Shown in pieces: positions 26,154 to 35,364 of a stretch of DNA of 55,361 nt. The translations under genes and the position numbers were made by a program. The notes under the pieces were generated by a model that was not told the DNA's origin, did no database searches, and was given only the letters and a program-made list of their open reading frames with translations. This DNA is from Ginsengibacter hankyongi. GTDB taxonomy: Bacteria; Bacteroidota; Bacteroidia; Chitinophagales; Chitinophagaceae. The stretch's first letter is position 1. Each line of letters begins with the position of its first letter. The DNA lies in NCBI RefSeq assembly GCF_008710285.1, contig NZ_VYQF01000016.1, forward strand, positions 1 through 55,361. The letters run 5' to 3'.

Positions 26154-26879
26154 TTACATGATACCATAAGTTTCAAAAGCCTGTTTTGCACTCATCCCTT
26201 CCTGGATCTTTATTTGAACTATTTTTTCTCCTCTCGCCTTTTCGATCGCTAGATTAAATACTTCTTTTACGGCACCGACGGGAACAATACATACCCCATC
26301 CATATCCCCGATAACTATATCTCCGGGATTTATTAAAACATCTCCCATCTTAATAGCGACGCGAAAATCAACCACCTTCCCGCGTGGGGCCTGATCCTGC
26401 GCATAGTTCCCATAAGAAAAAGTAGGGAAGTCTAGCTTTATGATTCCATTATAATCGCGTGAATAGCCATTTACAACGGCGCCCGCTGCACCAAGCATTT
26501 TAGCCCGGGTAGACATCAGCTCACCCCATAATGCGTATGATGGTGACGCGCCGGTACAGATATATACTTCACCTGGGCTTAAATCATCGAGGGCTTGGAG
26601 CATAAGGCCGAATTGCATTTTTACTTCCTGGCCTCTCTTATCCGGTTGATTTACACTGATATCTTCTTCCAGCACAGTCATAGCCCTTCCTGCAAGTAGC
26701 ATGTTCGATTGCAGGGGCTGTATCTGGGGCGGGAGGAATTGATGAAGTAAACCCAGTTTATCCATAACATCGCCAACGACCGCTGTGTACAATTCTTTCC
26801 GTACTATACCAAATAATTCTTGGTCAGTTTTCCATAAAGATTTCCTTACCAGTTTCACCTTTCCGCCTGTTTTTTTCAT
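26154..26879 (-). CDS. RraA-like family protein (HMG/CHA aldolase-like)
   Basis: This 241-residue RraA-fold protein has the family's GELMSTRAKMLGAAGAVVNG stretch followed by YSRD (conserved Arg-Asp pair) and the later VLINPGDIVIGDMDGVCIVP. Divalent-metal members act as 4-hydroxy-4-methyl-2-oxoglutarate aldolase and oxaloacetate decarboxylase; others only regulate RNase E. In a catabolic cassette with a dehydratase-type enolase, an aldolase or lyase that yields pyruvate is more likely than RNase control. It is the first gene of the minus-strand unit, divergent from the AraC gene at 27138, with two 18-bp direct repeats in the shared promoter region. Confidence 0.88.
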   Translation of the reverse strand: MKKTGGKVKLVRKSLWKTDQELFGIVRKELYTAVVGDVMDKLGLLHQFLPPQIQPLQSNMLLAGRAMTVLEEDISVNQPDKRGQEVKMQFGLMLQALDDLSPGEVYICTGASPSYALWGELMSTRAKMLGAAGAVVNGYSRDYNGIIKLDFPTFSYGNYAQDQAPRGKVVDFRVAIKMGDVLINPGDIVIGDMDGVCIVPVGAVKEVFNLAIEKARGEKIVQIKIQEGMSAKQAFETYGIM

Positions 26880-26960
26880 ATCGTCAATTTTACCCTCATT
26901 TAATTTGCTGGTAAAAATATTTTAAATATACCTCAACCATTCCAATGCATTTACCGAATC

Positions 26961-26978
26961 CTTAAGGTATTTTAACAT
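26961..26978 (+). promoter_or_regulatory. Direct repeat copy 1, likely operator
   Basis: CTTAAGGTATTTTAACAT is an exact 18-bp match to 27064-27081, 103 bases away in the same orientation, in the divergent region between the RraA-like gene and AraC. Paired direct repeats are the usual AraC binding arrangement; the regulator encoded at 27138 is the obvious candidate. Confidence 0.5.
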
Positions 26979-27063
26979 ACCACATTTTTTGATAATCCAA
27001 ATATTTTCACAATTATATGCGGCAAATTAGCAGACGAAAAATCTTATCTTGATTTACCTATTT

Positions 27064-27081
27064 CTTAAGGTATTTTAACAT
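27064..27081 (+). promoter_or_regulatory. Direct repeat copy 2, likely operator
   Basis: This is the second exact copy of CTTAAGGTATTTTAACAT, ending 56 bases before the AraC start. Its core GTATTTTAAC is also present at 8078-8087, about 110 bases before the other AraC gene, which hints at shared or auto-regulation. Confidence 0.5.
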
Positions 27082-27137
27082 CATACGTACTTTAACAATA
27101 AATATGTGTTAATTTAGTTTTAGAAAATAATGTCTCG

Positions 27138-28013
27138 ATGAAACCGCAGTTAATTGATATCCCGCTTGAGAATAAAACTACCATCCGGATAAAAAAGGTA
27201 GACCAGTTTCATCTCAACAGCCCCTTTCATTTTCACCAGTTATGCGAATTAGTATGGATTGAAAAAGGATCTGGCAAAAGACTTATTGGTGATCGTGTCG
27301 AAAGTTTCTCGGATGGAGATTTGGTACTAATGAGCCCTAACGTACCTCATATTTGGCAGAACGAGGTGGCGGTTTCCGGGAGGAAGGAAAAATGCAAAAC
27401 AAAAGCCACTGTCGTATATTTTCCACAGGACTTTTTATTAAAACTTTCCGATGAGCCTGCGGTCACACAGCCTGTAGAGCATCTAATTCACAAGGCTTCC
27501 AGGGGAATCAGGTTTTTCGGGGACACACATGAAAGCGTCACCCGGATTCTTTCCCAAATTTCGCCGGAAGATGGATTAAAAAAGATTCTTTCCTTCCTTA
27601 CTGTCGCAGATATTTTATCGGGATCAAAAGAATATGAATATATAGCGAGCGTAGCATATAGAAATTGCAATGATGAGAAGGATATTACGCGCTTCAATGA
27701 TGTCTACCAGTTCTTAATGCAAAATTTCCGCCGGCAGATTACACTGGAGGAGGTGGCTGCCATTTGTCATATGGCACCCACAGCTTTTTGCCGTTATTTC
27801 AAAAGCCGGACAGGAAAAACCTTTACCGGTTTCCTGAATGAAATAAGAATTGGCCATGCTTGTAAATTATTGCAGAACAAGAATAATTCTGTGGCCGATA
27901 GTTGTTATAATAGTGGATATAATAACCTGACCAGCTTTAATAAGCTCTTCAAACTGATCAATAAAAAAACGCCCTCCAATTACAGGAAGTATTACAAGGA
28001 GTTGGAAGTATAA
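27138..28013 (+). CDS. AraC-family regulator with N-terminal cupin sensor (second copy)
   Basis: This 291-residue paralogue of the regulator at 8198 starts MKPQLI. It has the cupin sensor (FHFHQLCELVWIEKGSGKRL, DGDLVLMSPNVPHIW) and a C-terminal AraC domain (LEEVAAICHMAPTAFCRYFK, SCYNSGYNNLTSFNKLFK, KKTPSNYRKY). It lies between the minus-strand RraA cassette and the plus-strand GH29 gene, so it probably controls both and may bind the repeats at 26961 and 27064. The start is the ATG at 27138; an earlier ATG at 27130 is closed by a stop after two codons. Confidence 0.93.
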   Translation: MKPQLIDIPLENKTTIRIKKVDQFHLNSPFHFHQLCELVWIEKGSGKRLIGDRVESFSDGDLVLMSPNVPHIWQNEVAVSGRKEKCKTKATVVYFPQDFLLKLSDEPAVTQPVEHLIHKASRGIRFFGDTHESVTRILSQISPEDGLKKILSFLTVADILSGSKEYEYIASVAYRNCNDEKDITRFNDVYQFLMQNFRRQITLEEVAAICHMAPTAFCRYFKSRTGKTFTGFLNEIRIGHACKLLQNKNNSVADSCYNSGYNNLTSFNKLFKLINKKTPSNYRKYYKELEV

Positions 28014-28264
28014 ACGCTACATCCACTGTATTATCCGCTATAGAAAATTCGCATTCAAATTGACAAAAGGCGAAATGTTTACATCCCGGGCTATCCTTTC
28101 CCATAAGCTTTTCGCGATTATATTAAATAGCATCCAAAATTACTGAACTTCCTCTTCAGTGATTTTGGTAATAAAAGTGATTGCTAATATGTTATAATAA
28201 AATGATAATCCCGGACATAAAGAATTCTTTCTTCTGGTATAACTTTCCATTTCAAAATTCATCA

Positions 28265-30418
28265 ATGAAATTTAAAAAAAGTAGTTTTCTCCAAATTTTA
28301 TTCACCTGCATTTGCCTGGTTTTTTATAGTAACATTTTTGCGCAATACAAGCCTTCATGGGAATCTCTTGATACCCGGCTGGTGCCGCAATGGTACACCA
28401 ATGCCAAGTTTGGAATATTTATTCATTGGGGGGTGTATTCTGTTCCGGGATATTCTTCAAAAGGCCAATATGCCGAATGGTATCAAAATGGTTTGAAAAG
28501 CGGCGATTCGGCAAGAATAAAATACCAGCACGAAAATTTCGGAGACCGTTCTTATTATGACCTGGTTAAAAATTTTCATGCTGAATTATTTAACCCTGAT
28601 GCCTGGGCGCAATTAATTGAGAAGTCTGGCGCAAAATATGTTGTGCTTACATCAAAGCATCATGATGGATTCTGTTTGTGGCCCAGTAAAGAGGCCGACA
28701 GGGATTGGGGTTTTCCATGGAACGCAGTATCAGCCGGGCCACACAGGGATCTGTTAGGCGATCTTTTTAAAGCCCTTCGTAAAACTTCCGTGCATGCAGG
28801 TATGTATTATTCCCTGTATGAATGGTACGACCCTTTATGGTTAAGTAACAGGGATAAATATGTGGGTGAACATATGTGGCCGCAAATGAAAGAACTCATC
28901 AATACTTATAAGCCCGATGTTTTCTGGACAGATGGAGATTGGGATGCTCCGCCTTCGATGTGGAAATCACAGGAGTTTCTTGCATGGTTATACAATGACA
29001 GCCCGGTTAAAGATAAAATAGTAACCTATGACAGGTGGGGGAGCGGCGTTCGCTTTCATCACGGTGGCGTGTACACGCCGGAATACCAACCGGACCTTGA
29101 TTTTGAAGATCATCCCTGGGAAGAGAGCCGTGGCATGGGAGCCAGTTACGGATACAATCGTGCAGAAGATGCGTGGGATTATAACTCTGCTCAATCATTG
29201 GTTTTGCAGTTAATAGATAAAGTAAGCCGGGGCGGGAATTTTCTGTTGGATATCGGTCCCGATGCACATGGAAAAATCCCCCCTGTGATGCAGGAGCGTT
29301 TATTGCAGATTGGTAGCTGGATGGACATTAATTCGGAAGCCATCTACAATACAGAAAGATGGAAAATAGCTTCACAATGGAGTGAAGGTAACAGGAAGTA
29401 CAAGCCAAAAAAAGGTGACAATGATTTGTTGTTGAAGATCACTGTTGACCCGGATCCTGGCTATGCGGTAAAAGAAATCTTTTATACGTATAAACCAACA
29501 ACCAATTCATTGTATGCCATTTTCCCCCAATACCCGGATGATAAAAAAATAGTATTAAAAGATATAACCTTACCCGAAAGGACGACTATAAATTTTTTAT
29601 CAACAAAAGAAAATCTTTCATGGCAACAGCAGGGAAAAGACGTAGTGGTTTCTTTGCCCGGTTATGATCCCAATAAAATCAAAGCGCCTTATGCTTATGT
29701 GGTAAAAATATCGAACTACGGAAAATTTGCACATAAGCCGGTTATGGAAGTATCTTATGCAAATAATTCCCTTAAGCCAGTGGTAACTTTTTCCAAATTT
29801 GAGGGAAATGAGATACGCTACACTTTGGATGGCAGTGAACCTGATGGCAATTCGCCATTATACACGAAGCCATTTTCACTAAATAAAACGTCACTTGTAA
29901 AAGCGATTGCTATGTTCCCAAATGCTTTATCCAGTGATGTTACTTCTACTGACGTAAAATGCTTTCCATGGCTAAAAGCAACTAAAGAAAAAAATTTTAA
30001 GGCCGGCATTTCATGGAAATATTATGAACCTGAAGGAACTATCAATTTGGAGTCCATTCAAACTTCACCAGTAAAAAAAGAAGGAGTTGCCGGTAGTATT
30101 TCGGAAAAAGTAAAACAGCGTGAGGACAGGTATGCCTTGCAATTTGACGGATATATTAAAATAGAAAAGGAGGCGATTTATGATTTCTTTACTTATTCTG
30201 ATGACGGCAGTAAATTATTTATAGATAACGAAGAGGTGGTGAACAATGATGGTGAACATGGCGGTATGGAAGCTTCGGGCAGAGCAGCTTTGAAGAAAGG
30301 ATACCATAAAATAAAGGTTGTTTATTTTGATGCCGGTGGTGGTAATGAGTTGAAAGTTTCCTGGGAGTTACAAGCAGGAGTGAAACAAGAAATTCCCGCA
30401 AAAATTTTATTTCACTGA
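28265..30418 (+). CDS. Multidomain GH29 alpha-L-fucosidase (with chitobiase-like and PA14 domains)
   Basis: This 717-residue exported fucosidase has a signal peptide (MKFKKSSFL through NIFAQ, 1-27) and a GH29 barrel (about 30-400). Barrel motifs are WYTNAKFGIFIHWGVYSVPG, YVVLTSKHHDGFCLWPS, VFWTDGDWD with the likely nucleophile Asp223, and NFLLDIGPDAHGKIPP. A beta-rich linker follows, then a chitobiase/hexosaminidase C-terminal-type domain (EIRYTLDGSEPDGNSPLYT) and a PA14 domain (FDGYIKIEKEAIYDFFTYSD, GSKLFID). The ATG at 28265 is preferred to upstream starts because only it puts the signal peptide at the N-terminus. It is the second fucosidase in the window and the only enzyme on the plus strand, downstream of AraC. 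Confidence 0.94.
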   Translation: MKFKKSSFLQILFTCICLVFYSNIFAQYKPSWESLDTRLVPQWYTNAKFGIFIHWGVYSVPGYSSKGQYAEWYQNGLKSGDSARIKYQHENFGDRSYYDLVKNFHAELFNPDAWAQLIEKSGAKYVVLTSKHHDGFCLWPSKEADRDWGFPWNAVSAGPHRDLLGDLFKALRKTSVHAGMYYSLYEWYDPLWLSNRDKYVGEHMWPQMKELINTYKPDVFWTDGDWDAPPSMWKSQEFLAWLYNDSPVKDKIVTYDRWGSGVRFHHGGVYTPEYQPDLDFEDHPWEESRGMGASYGYNRAEDAWDYNSAQSLVLQLIDKVSRGGNFLLDIGPDAHGKIPPVMQERLLQIGSWMDINSEAIYNTERWKIASQWSEGNRKYKPKKGDNDLLLKITVDPDPGYAVKEIFYTYKPTTNSLYAIFPQYPDDKKIVLKDITLPERTTINFLSTKENLSWQQQGKDVVVSLPGYDPNKIKAPYAYVVKISNYGKFAHKPVMEVSYANNSLKPVVTFSKFEGNEIRYTLDGSEPDGNSPLYTKPFSLNKTSLVKAIAMFPNALSSDVTSTDVKCFPWLKATKEKNFKAGISWKYYEPEGTINLESIQTSPVKKEGVAGSISEKVKQREDRYALQFDGYIKIEKEAIYDFFTYSDDGSKLFIDNEEVVNNDGEHGGMEASGRAALKKGYHKIKVVYFDAGGGNELKVSWELQAGVKQEIPAKILFH

Positions 30419-30975
30419 TTATTTAAGAATCAGCTATTTTCCCGGAATAGCAGGAAGGTAGATATTGGAAGTTGGATATACTCGTTCCCACTTCAAGACG
30501 TTACCGGGGTAACTCTCCAGCTAATGATCTCAACGGTTCATTATTTCCTCTTTGCTGAATTGGGGCTGTTTGCCATGGGAATTCCCATGGCAAACAGCCA
30601 GTGAATAATATGGGTATTATGAGAAATCATTACCGCGTGTGGCTTTGATTTTATAATTTGCCGGACCACCTTAGTTGTTGTCATCAATAACTAACGATTT
30701 TTCCATCGCAGATATTTTCTACTAACTACCATCGTCGCACAAGTTAGACGGTCGTACACCCTGATGAAAATCTGGAAGCGGGTAATCAGGTTTAGTTATA
30801 ATGTATTTAAAGAGGGCAGATTATAGCCAGGAGGTGTATACGCATTTCAACAGCGTTTCAGTTACTTTTCTACAGCGGCCAATTGGCCGATCAGTTGTTA
30901 TATGGTTGTAATAAATGGGCTGAAAAAGAAATATCATTTCCAGTCGAATGTAATTAACGGCTTTTATGACCTAAT
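30419..30975. other. 557-bp gap between convergent genes
   Basis: It separates the plus-strand fucosidase from the end of the long minus-strand unit. It holds a short hairpin with no U-tract (GCTATT/AATAGC, 30433-30451) and the 36-bp palindrome at 30564-30599. A plus-strand open stretch near 30850-30957 (FQLLFYSGQLADQLLYGCN) ends at a stop and has no clear start; it may be a decayed gene end. No intact gene was seen. Confidence 0.55.
30564..30599. repeat. 36-bp perfect palindrome
   Basis: The left arm GGCTGTTTGCCATGGGAA (30564-30581) is followed at once by its exact reverse complement (30582-30599), with no loop and no mismatch. The flanking bases do not pair. There is no T-run on either side, so it is not a standard intrinsic terminator, though it lies between convergent genes. 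It could be a protein-binding site, a cruciform-forming element or a stem that blocks read-through. Confidence 0.9.
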
Positions 30976-32574
30976 TTACTTTTCATACCAAAAACAAGCC
31001 CAAGCATAATTTACAGGTCCACCAAACCAGTTCCACGACTCCATATCAAAACGTAAAGATTTTTTAAATGGTAATGCATCTAAATTGCGTTCACGCGAAT
31101 TAATTGTTGTGCCGCCCTTATCGGTTAAGTTTGCATTGCCCATGGGCTGAGAATTAAAAATATGATTAAACGTTTCAGGATGACCCCACGCATAACCGTA
31201 ATAGTCTTCTGAACCTGTTCCAAAATCATCCGGAAATTTGCTGCCATCAATGTATATTTTCTCGTCTCCTTCTCCCCACCAGCCTCCAACTGACTTATTT
31301 ACCTGCAGAATATCGCCTACATATACTCCTGCCCTGTTTTCCAAATCGATATAATTAAAATCCGTGCCTTTTTGCGCCACCGTCATATAATTTTGCATCT
31401 TCTTAAACATGGCGTGAAAGTACATAGACTTATTGTCCCATTTCCAGTCCCCGCACGCAACCTTTATAAATCCATTAATGCGCTCACTTCCTTGGTTTAC
31501 AAGACGAATGATGGCGCTATGGTGATAAGGCATTACCCAATAATTCGCCATCGTTCCATCCGTGTCTACTTTGCTGTACCAGTTGGCGGACTCAACAAGC
31601 TGATCTCCGCAGCCAAAGAAAAAACCTGCAGGAACATTCACCGTCACCTTGCCGTCAAATTCAATCTGAACAACGAGTTTACTAACTGCGTTATCACGGC
31701 TCTTGCCTTGTAAGGATAAAAATATGCTTCTGACAGATCCAGTTCCCTGCAAGTTTATAGATTTTGTCGCTCCCGGGGTCAAATCAAATAACGTTCTTTT
31801 TGTTGATTTTTCACCCCCAACAGCGGCAGTTTTTGCTGACTTTGCCATAAAATTATTAAAGACTTCATTGGTCCAATGCAGCAGGGATGCACACTTCCGT
31901 GGAGTTTGGGCCGAAAAGCTCGTAACGTTCACATCACTGTTGTAGATCCTGTAATCGATATTGTACCAAAACCCGCTATCGGCTTCGCCGGGGGCTTTAT
32001 CATACGTCACCTTAATATGATGTTTAAAAGGGATAGGCGCATATAAATTATGACCGGGTTGAGCTCCCGGATTGATTGTCAGGTAATCCTGGTCAACAGA
32101 TCTTTGTGATAATGGTGCCCCAATTTCCGTGTTTTGTCCAATAAGGGCTCCTGTATGATCAGCCTCCCAAAACGGGGTGCGCTGTCCGTCTATATAGAAC
32201 CTTAAATGAGCTTTTTGATTGGGATGACCTGCCACCCAGAAATGAGTAATGACACCGGGCCCCTCTGCGTCCATTAACACATATTCAATGACGCCGTTGT
32301 TAATTTCTTTACGGATATAATTATCCCAATCTTTATTAGCAAACCATCCGGGTTTATTCCTGGCTATCGAACTCCGGTCGTAACTGCTTACATGATGCAA
32401 GGTCCATGATCCGGCAGGATATTTAGCCAGGTCTGCCCTGTTTAACATTTCGCCGAGTAAATACCTGAAATCGATTACAGGGTATTTGGGGTTTACCCTG
32501 TTTTGAGCTTTTACTATAAAAAGATTGAAGCATATACCAATTAACGTAGCGCATAAGAATTTAATGACTCTCAT
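30976..32574 (-). CDS. GH172-type (DUF2961) glycosidase
   Basis: This 532-residue exported DUF2961/GH172 protein has a signal peptide (about 1-23, ending FIVKAQ). Other motifs are ITHFWVAGHPNQKAHLRFYI, the jelly-roll motif AGFFFGCGDQL, WWGEGDEKIYIDG and GTGSEDYYGYAWG with the conserved Glu456, the motif on which the family's catalytic acid lies. It probably cleaves a furanoside linkage. It is the last gene of the minus-strand unit and close in layout to the paralogue at 35365. The product is likely periplasmic. Confidence 0.92.
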   Translation of the reverse strand: MRVIKFLCATLIGICFNLFIVKAQNRVNPKYPVIDFRYLLGEMLNRADLAKYPAGSWTLHHVSSYDRSSIARNKPGWFANKDWDNYIRKEINNGVIEYVLMDAEGPGVITHFWVAGHPNQKAHLRFYIDGQRTPFWEADHTGALIGQNTEIGAPLSQRSVDQDYLTINPGAQPGHNLYAPIPFKHHIKVTYDKAPGEADSGFWYNIDYRIYNSDVNVTSFSAQTPRKCASLLHWTNEVFNNFMAKSAKTAAVGGEKSTKRTLFDLTPGATKSINLQGTGSVRSIFLSLQGKSRDNAVSKLVVQIEFDGKVTVNVPAGFFFGCGDQLVESANWYSKVDTDGTMANYWVMPYHHSAIIRLVNQGSERINGFIKVACGDWKWDNKSMYFHAMFKKMQNYMTVAQKGTDFNYIDLENRAGVYVGDILQVNKSVGGWWGEGDEKIYIDGSKFPDDFGTGSEDYYGYAWGHPETFNHIFNSQPMGNANLTDKGGTTINSRERNLDALPFKKSLRFDMESWNWFGGPVNYAWACFWYEK

Positions 32575-32605
32575 ATTTTCGGGTTATTTTCCTTTTTCAT
32601 GATCT

Positions 32606-35233
32606 CTATTTACCGGAATTCACTATTATTAAATATCCCTTTTTACCCGGGATCTGCAGCAGATCCAAAGTACTTAATTGCATGGCGGTTTGGTAGCCTT
32701 CTATCTCCGGTATAAAAAAGCTGCAAGATGACTTGTTATACCCCAACTTTTGAAAGTTTATATCCAACGAACACTTTTGGTCGGTGCTGCCAAAATTTGC
32801 TACCGAAATAATCGATTGTTTGGTACCCTTATAAACTGTGACCTTGATAGAATCATTATCCACCGTTACCGGGTTATCATCATCCCAATACCCGATCATG
32901 CTTTTATCTTTAATATCATATTCATCCCAGAAATGCCAGATATGATCAGGCGAGTTGCCGGTCCAACCTCCACGGTTTGTCATACCATATACCATTCCTC
33001 GCCATGGATTGCCGCCATCCTGCAGCATCTGGCTGGGTATGCCGAAAGGAATGCCCGAAATTTCTGTTAGCCAGTAATCCGGCGGTGTATCATAGTTTCT
33101 GGCTTCCCCGATCCATAACTGATCAATGTAAGGAAATAAGTCCATGTAAAGGTTCAGGCAACTTGCCCACCCGGCGTATTCATTGAAATGATTCCAGCTA
33201 TGCATATCGATATTTGCATGTTCACGGTTATTATCCAAAATCTTTCTTACACGTCGGATAGTAATGCGATCCATGGAGCAATCATCAATGTAAATCCCGT
33301 CTATATTCAGGTGATGTACCATCCAGTCTAAGCCTGACACATAAAAATTATTCAACCTGCTATCTGGTGTAGTAATTACAGATAGGTCTTGCTTGCCGGC
33401 ATATTTTCCCTCCGAAAAATGAGATACCCACGCCGGAATATATTTTCTTCCACGAAGGTTTTCCCGCAACCACGGGTCCGGGCCATCGGGGTCAGTCACC
33501 GTTTTTGCCGCAATACCCGGACCCGGATAAATTATTTCACCGTTCAGGCTTAAAAAAGGCCATAATTCAGGCAGGTTGATCGTTAGTTCACGCGTGGTGT
33601 AATATACTTTTACCCGCTTATGATCCTGGTGACCGTCTGCTATGGCACTTTTTAAGCTTGCTATGTTGTCATCAGAATAAGGATAATTGATATAAGGATA
33701 TATATCGTTTCCCTGGTGCACGTTGACGATATTTGCGCCTAATGAATCAGCAACCTTTAGAAACTGCTGGCTGGAATTCTTGCCCGACTGGTAATAACGG
33801 GCCCCAAACTGAACTGATTTATTGATCGTTTTGAATGGAGTTATCAGTAATTCAAAATCATAATGTTGTTCTTCGCCGGCTTCCATGCTTCGGCTGCCGG
33901 AGTAAGCGTTTACCACCACATCATCGTTTTGTTCAGCTACGGTAACACCCCCTTTCCCTTCATTTCCCCATGAAGGAGGAAGATTCAGTTTACCAAAAGC
34001 ATAATATACGTTTACCAGTGGCGCCACATAATTTTCTGCTTTCCACTTCATTCTCAAACCACCGTTGACGGCTCCCAGCCACAATGCATCCTGGTTTTTA
34101 GTAGTGTCCCATTTCCAATCCCACGCAGCGGGTCGCAATCCGCCCGGCCGGTTCAATCCCATCATGTAAACCGCTTTATTTTTGTCCATATTCACTTCCA
34201 TGCGGATATCTTTTATTGACAGTGCCTTTTTTGCTTTTACCGTCAGCTGGTAATTCACAAATCCATCGAACTCCAGCCTCCCGTTGCAAATAACATTACA
34301 GGCTTCCGATGTGCTGGTAGTTTTCCAGGTGATAAATGACGGGGATTGGGCAGTAAATTGCGTTTTGCCGGGTTGTAGGTGGATGACGGACCCGTCCGTC
34401 TCTTCGATAATAAAATGAAAAGGGGAATCTATGACCGGTTCGCCGTTTTTTCCAATGGCCTGGTTGGACACGGTAAAATAGCTCGTTATTTTCGCTGGCA
34501 ATCCATCGTTACCTATTTCCATCGTACGCCCCAGAATTTTCATAACATTACCTGCCCGTTTGATAGCCGTATAACCCTTTGTAATATTGTTATTGATTCC
34601 ATCTGCAGCATTAAGCCATGCGAGACGGGACAATCTTCTTCCTTCATCAAACCCATGATCTGCTACTACTTTTCCACTTACCGCTAGCTGAATTTTTATG
34701 GTGCTTGAAACACCGTTGGCCGCAATAGTAACGGCGCCCTCATATTTCCCTTTTGCAGACTCAGGCACATTTATCCCCATCCACAATGCCTGCACCTGAC
34801 CCGAAGGCAGGTTAATTTGATTCGTAAATGGATACCCCTGGTAGTTGACCCCACCTTTATTAAAACAGGTCATTTCTTTGGATGAGATGGTTTCCCCCTG
34901 ATCATTTCTCAAATTGGAAAATTGAATTTGTGCATTGTTCATATCATTTTCAATTGGCCAGACGCCGAGCTGAAACACAAAATATTCCCCTGGCTGCGCA
35001 TGCAAAATAAACGGGCGTGAACGATAATCATTTTCAAGCCAGCTTACCTGTAAGGAGTCTGACCAATGAATGGGAAATTCTCTTACCTCCGGAAAAACAA
35101 TAAACTCTTTTCCCTTTAAGAGGTCGTTGTATTGGTTTACGGCAGACTGGGTAGAAATATAATTACTGGTTGTCAGCTGTGCATCCGTATCTATACAAAG
35201 AATAAACAATAGCGAAAAACAAAGAATTTTCAT
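32606..35233 (-). CDS. GH123-like (DUF6067-type) exported glycoside hydrolase
   Basis: This 875-residue protein has a signal peptide (MKILCFSLLFILCIDTDA). It shares the full catalytic region with the 1027-aa protein at 19333: GLRPAAWDWKWDTTKNQ, IYIDDCSMDRITIRRVRKIL, IDMHSWNHFNEYAG, YWLTEISGIPFGIPSQML and NPWRGMVYGMTNRGGW. It lacks that protein's extra N-terminal beta domain. GH123 relatives act on beta-N-acetylgalactosamine residues, but the substrate here is not proven. It lies between two GH172 genes, 31 bases upstream of one, so these three are probably co-expressed. Confidence 0.78.
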   Translation of the reverse strand: MKILCFSLLFILCIDTDAQLTTSNYISTQSAVNQYNDLLKGKEFIVFPEVREFPIHWSDSLQVSWLENDYRSRPFILHAQPGEYFVFQLGVWPIENDMNNAQIQFSNLRNDQGETISSKEMTCFNKGGVNYQGYPFTNQINLPSGQVQALWMGINVPESAKGKYEGAVTIAANGVSSTIKIQLAVSGKVVADHGFDEGRRLSRLAWLNAADGINNNITKGYTAIKRAGNVMKILGRTMEIGNDGLPAKITSYFTVSNQAIGKNGEPVIDSPFHFIIEETDGSVIHLQPGKTQFTAQSPSFITWKTTSTSEACNVICNGRLEFDGFVNYQLTVKAKKALSIKDIRMEVNMDKNKAVYMMGLNRPGGLRPAAWDWKWDTTKNQDALWLGAVNGGLRMKWKAENYVAPLVNVYYAFGKLNLPPSWGNEGKGGVTVAEQNDDVVVNAYSGSRSMEAGEEQHYDFELLITPFKTINKSVQFGARYYQSGKNSSQQFLKVADSLGANIVNVHQGNDIYPYINYPYSDDNIASLKSAIADGHQDHKRVKVYYTTRELTINLPELWPFLSLNGEIIYPGPGIAAKTVTDPDGPDPWLRENLRGRKYIPAWVSHFSEGKYAGKQDLSVITTPDSRLNNFYVSGLDWMVHHLNIDGIYIDDCSMDRITIRRVRKILDNNREHANIDMHSWNHFNEYAGWASCLNLYMDLFPYIDQLWIGEARNYDTPPDYWLTEISGIPFGIPSQMLQDGGNPWRGMVYGMTNRGGWTGNSPDHIWHFWDEYDIKDKSMIGYWDDDNPVTVDNDSIKVTVYKGTKQSIISVANFGSTDQKCSLDINFQKLGYNKSSCSFFIPEIEGYQTAMQLSTLDLLQIPGKKGYLIIVNSGK

Positions 35234-35364
35234 ACAAATTTTACTTTATTAGAAATGAAGGTTAAACATTCATATATCGGCCAGGGAAGTGTTTTATTTA
35301 TGTGTCCCGGTAATATTTATTAAAATTTTCGCTCTGTTCATTTGAAATCAGGGCCATATGCATT

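Noticed and set aside
30433-30451. Short hairpin after the second fucosidase as a terminator
   Set aside because: A 6-bp stem followed by AGGAAGG with no U-run does not meet intrinsic terminator criteria.
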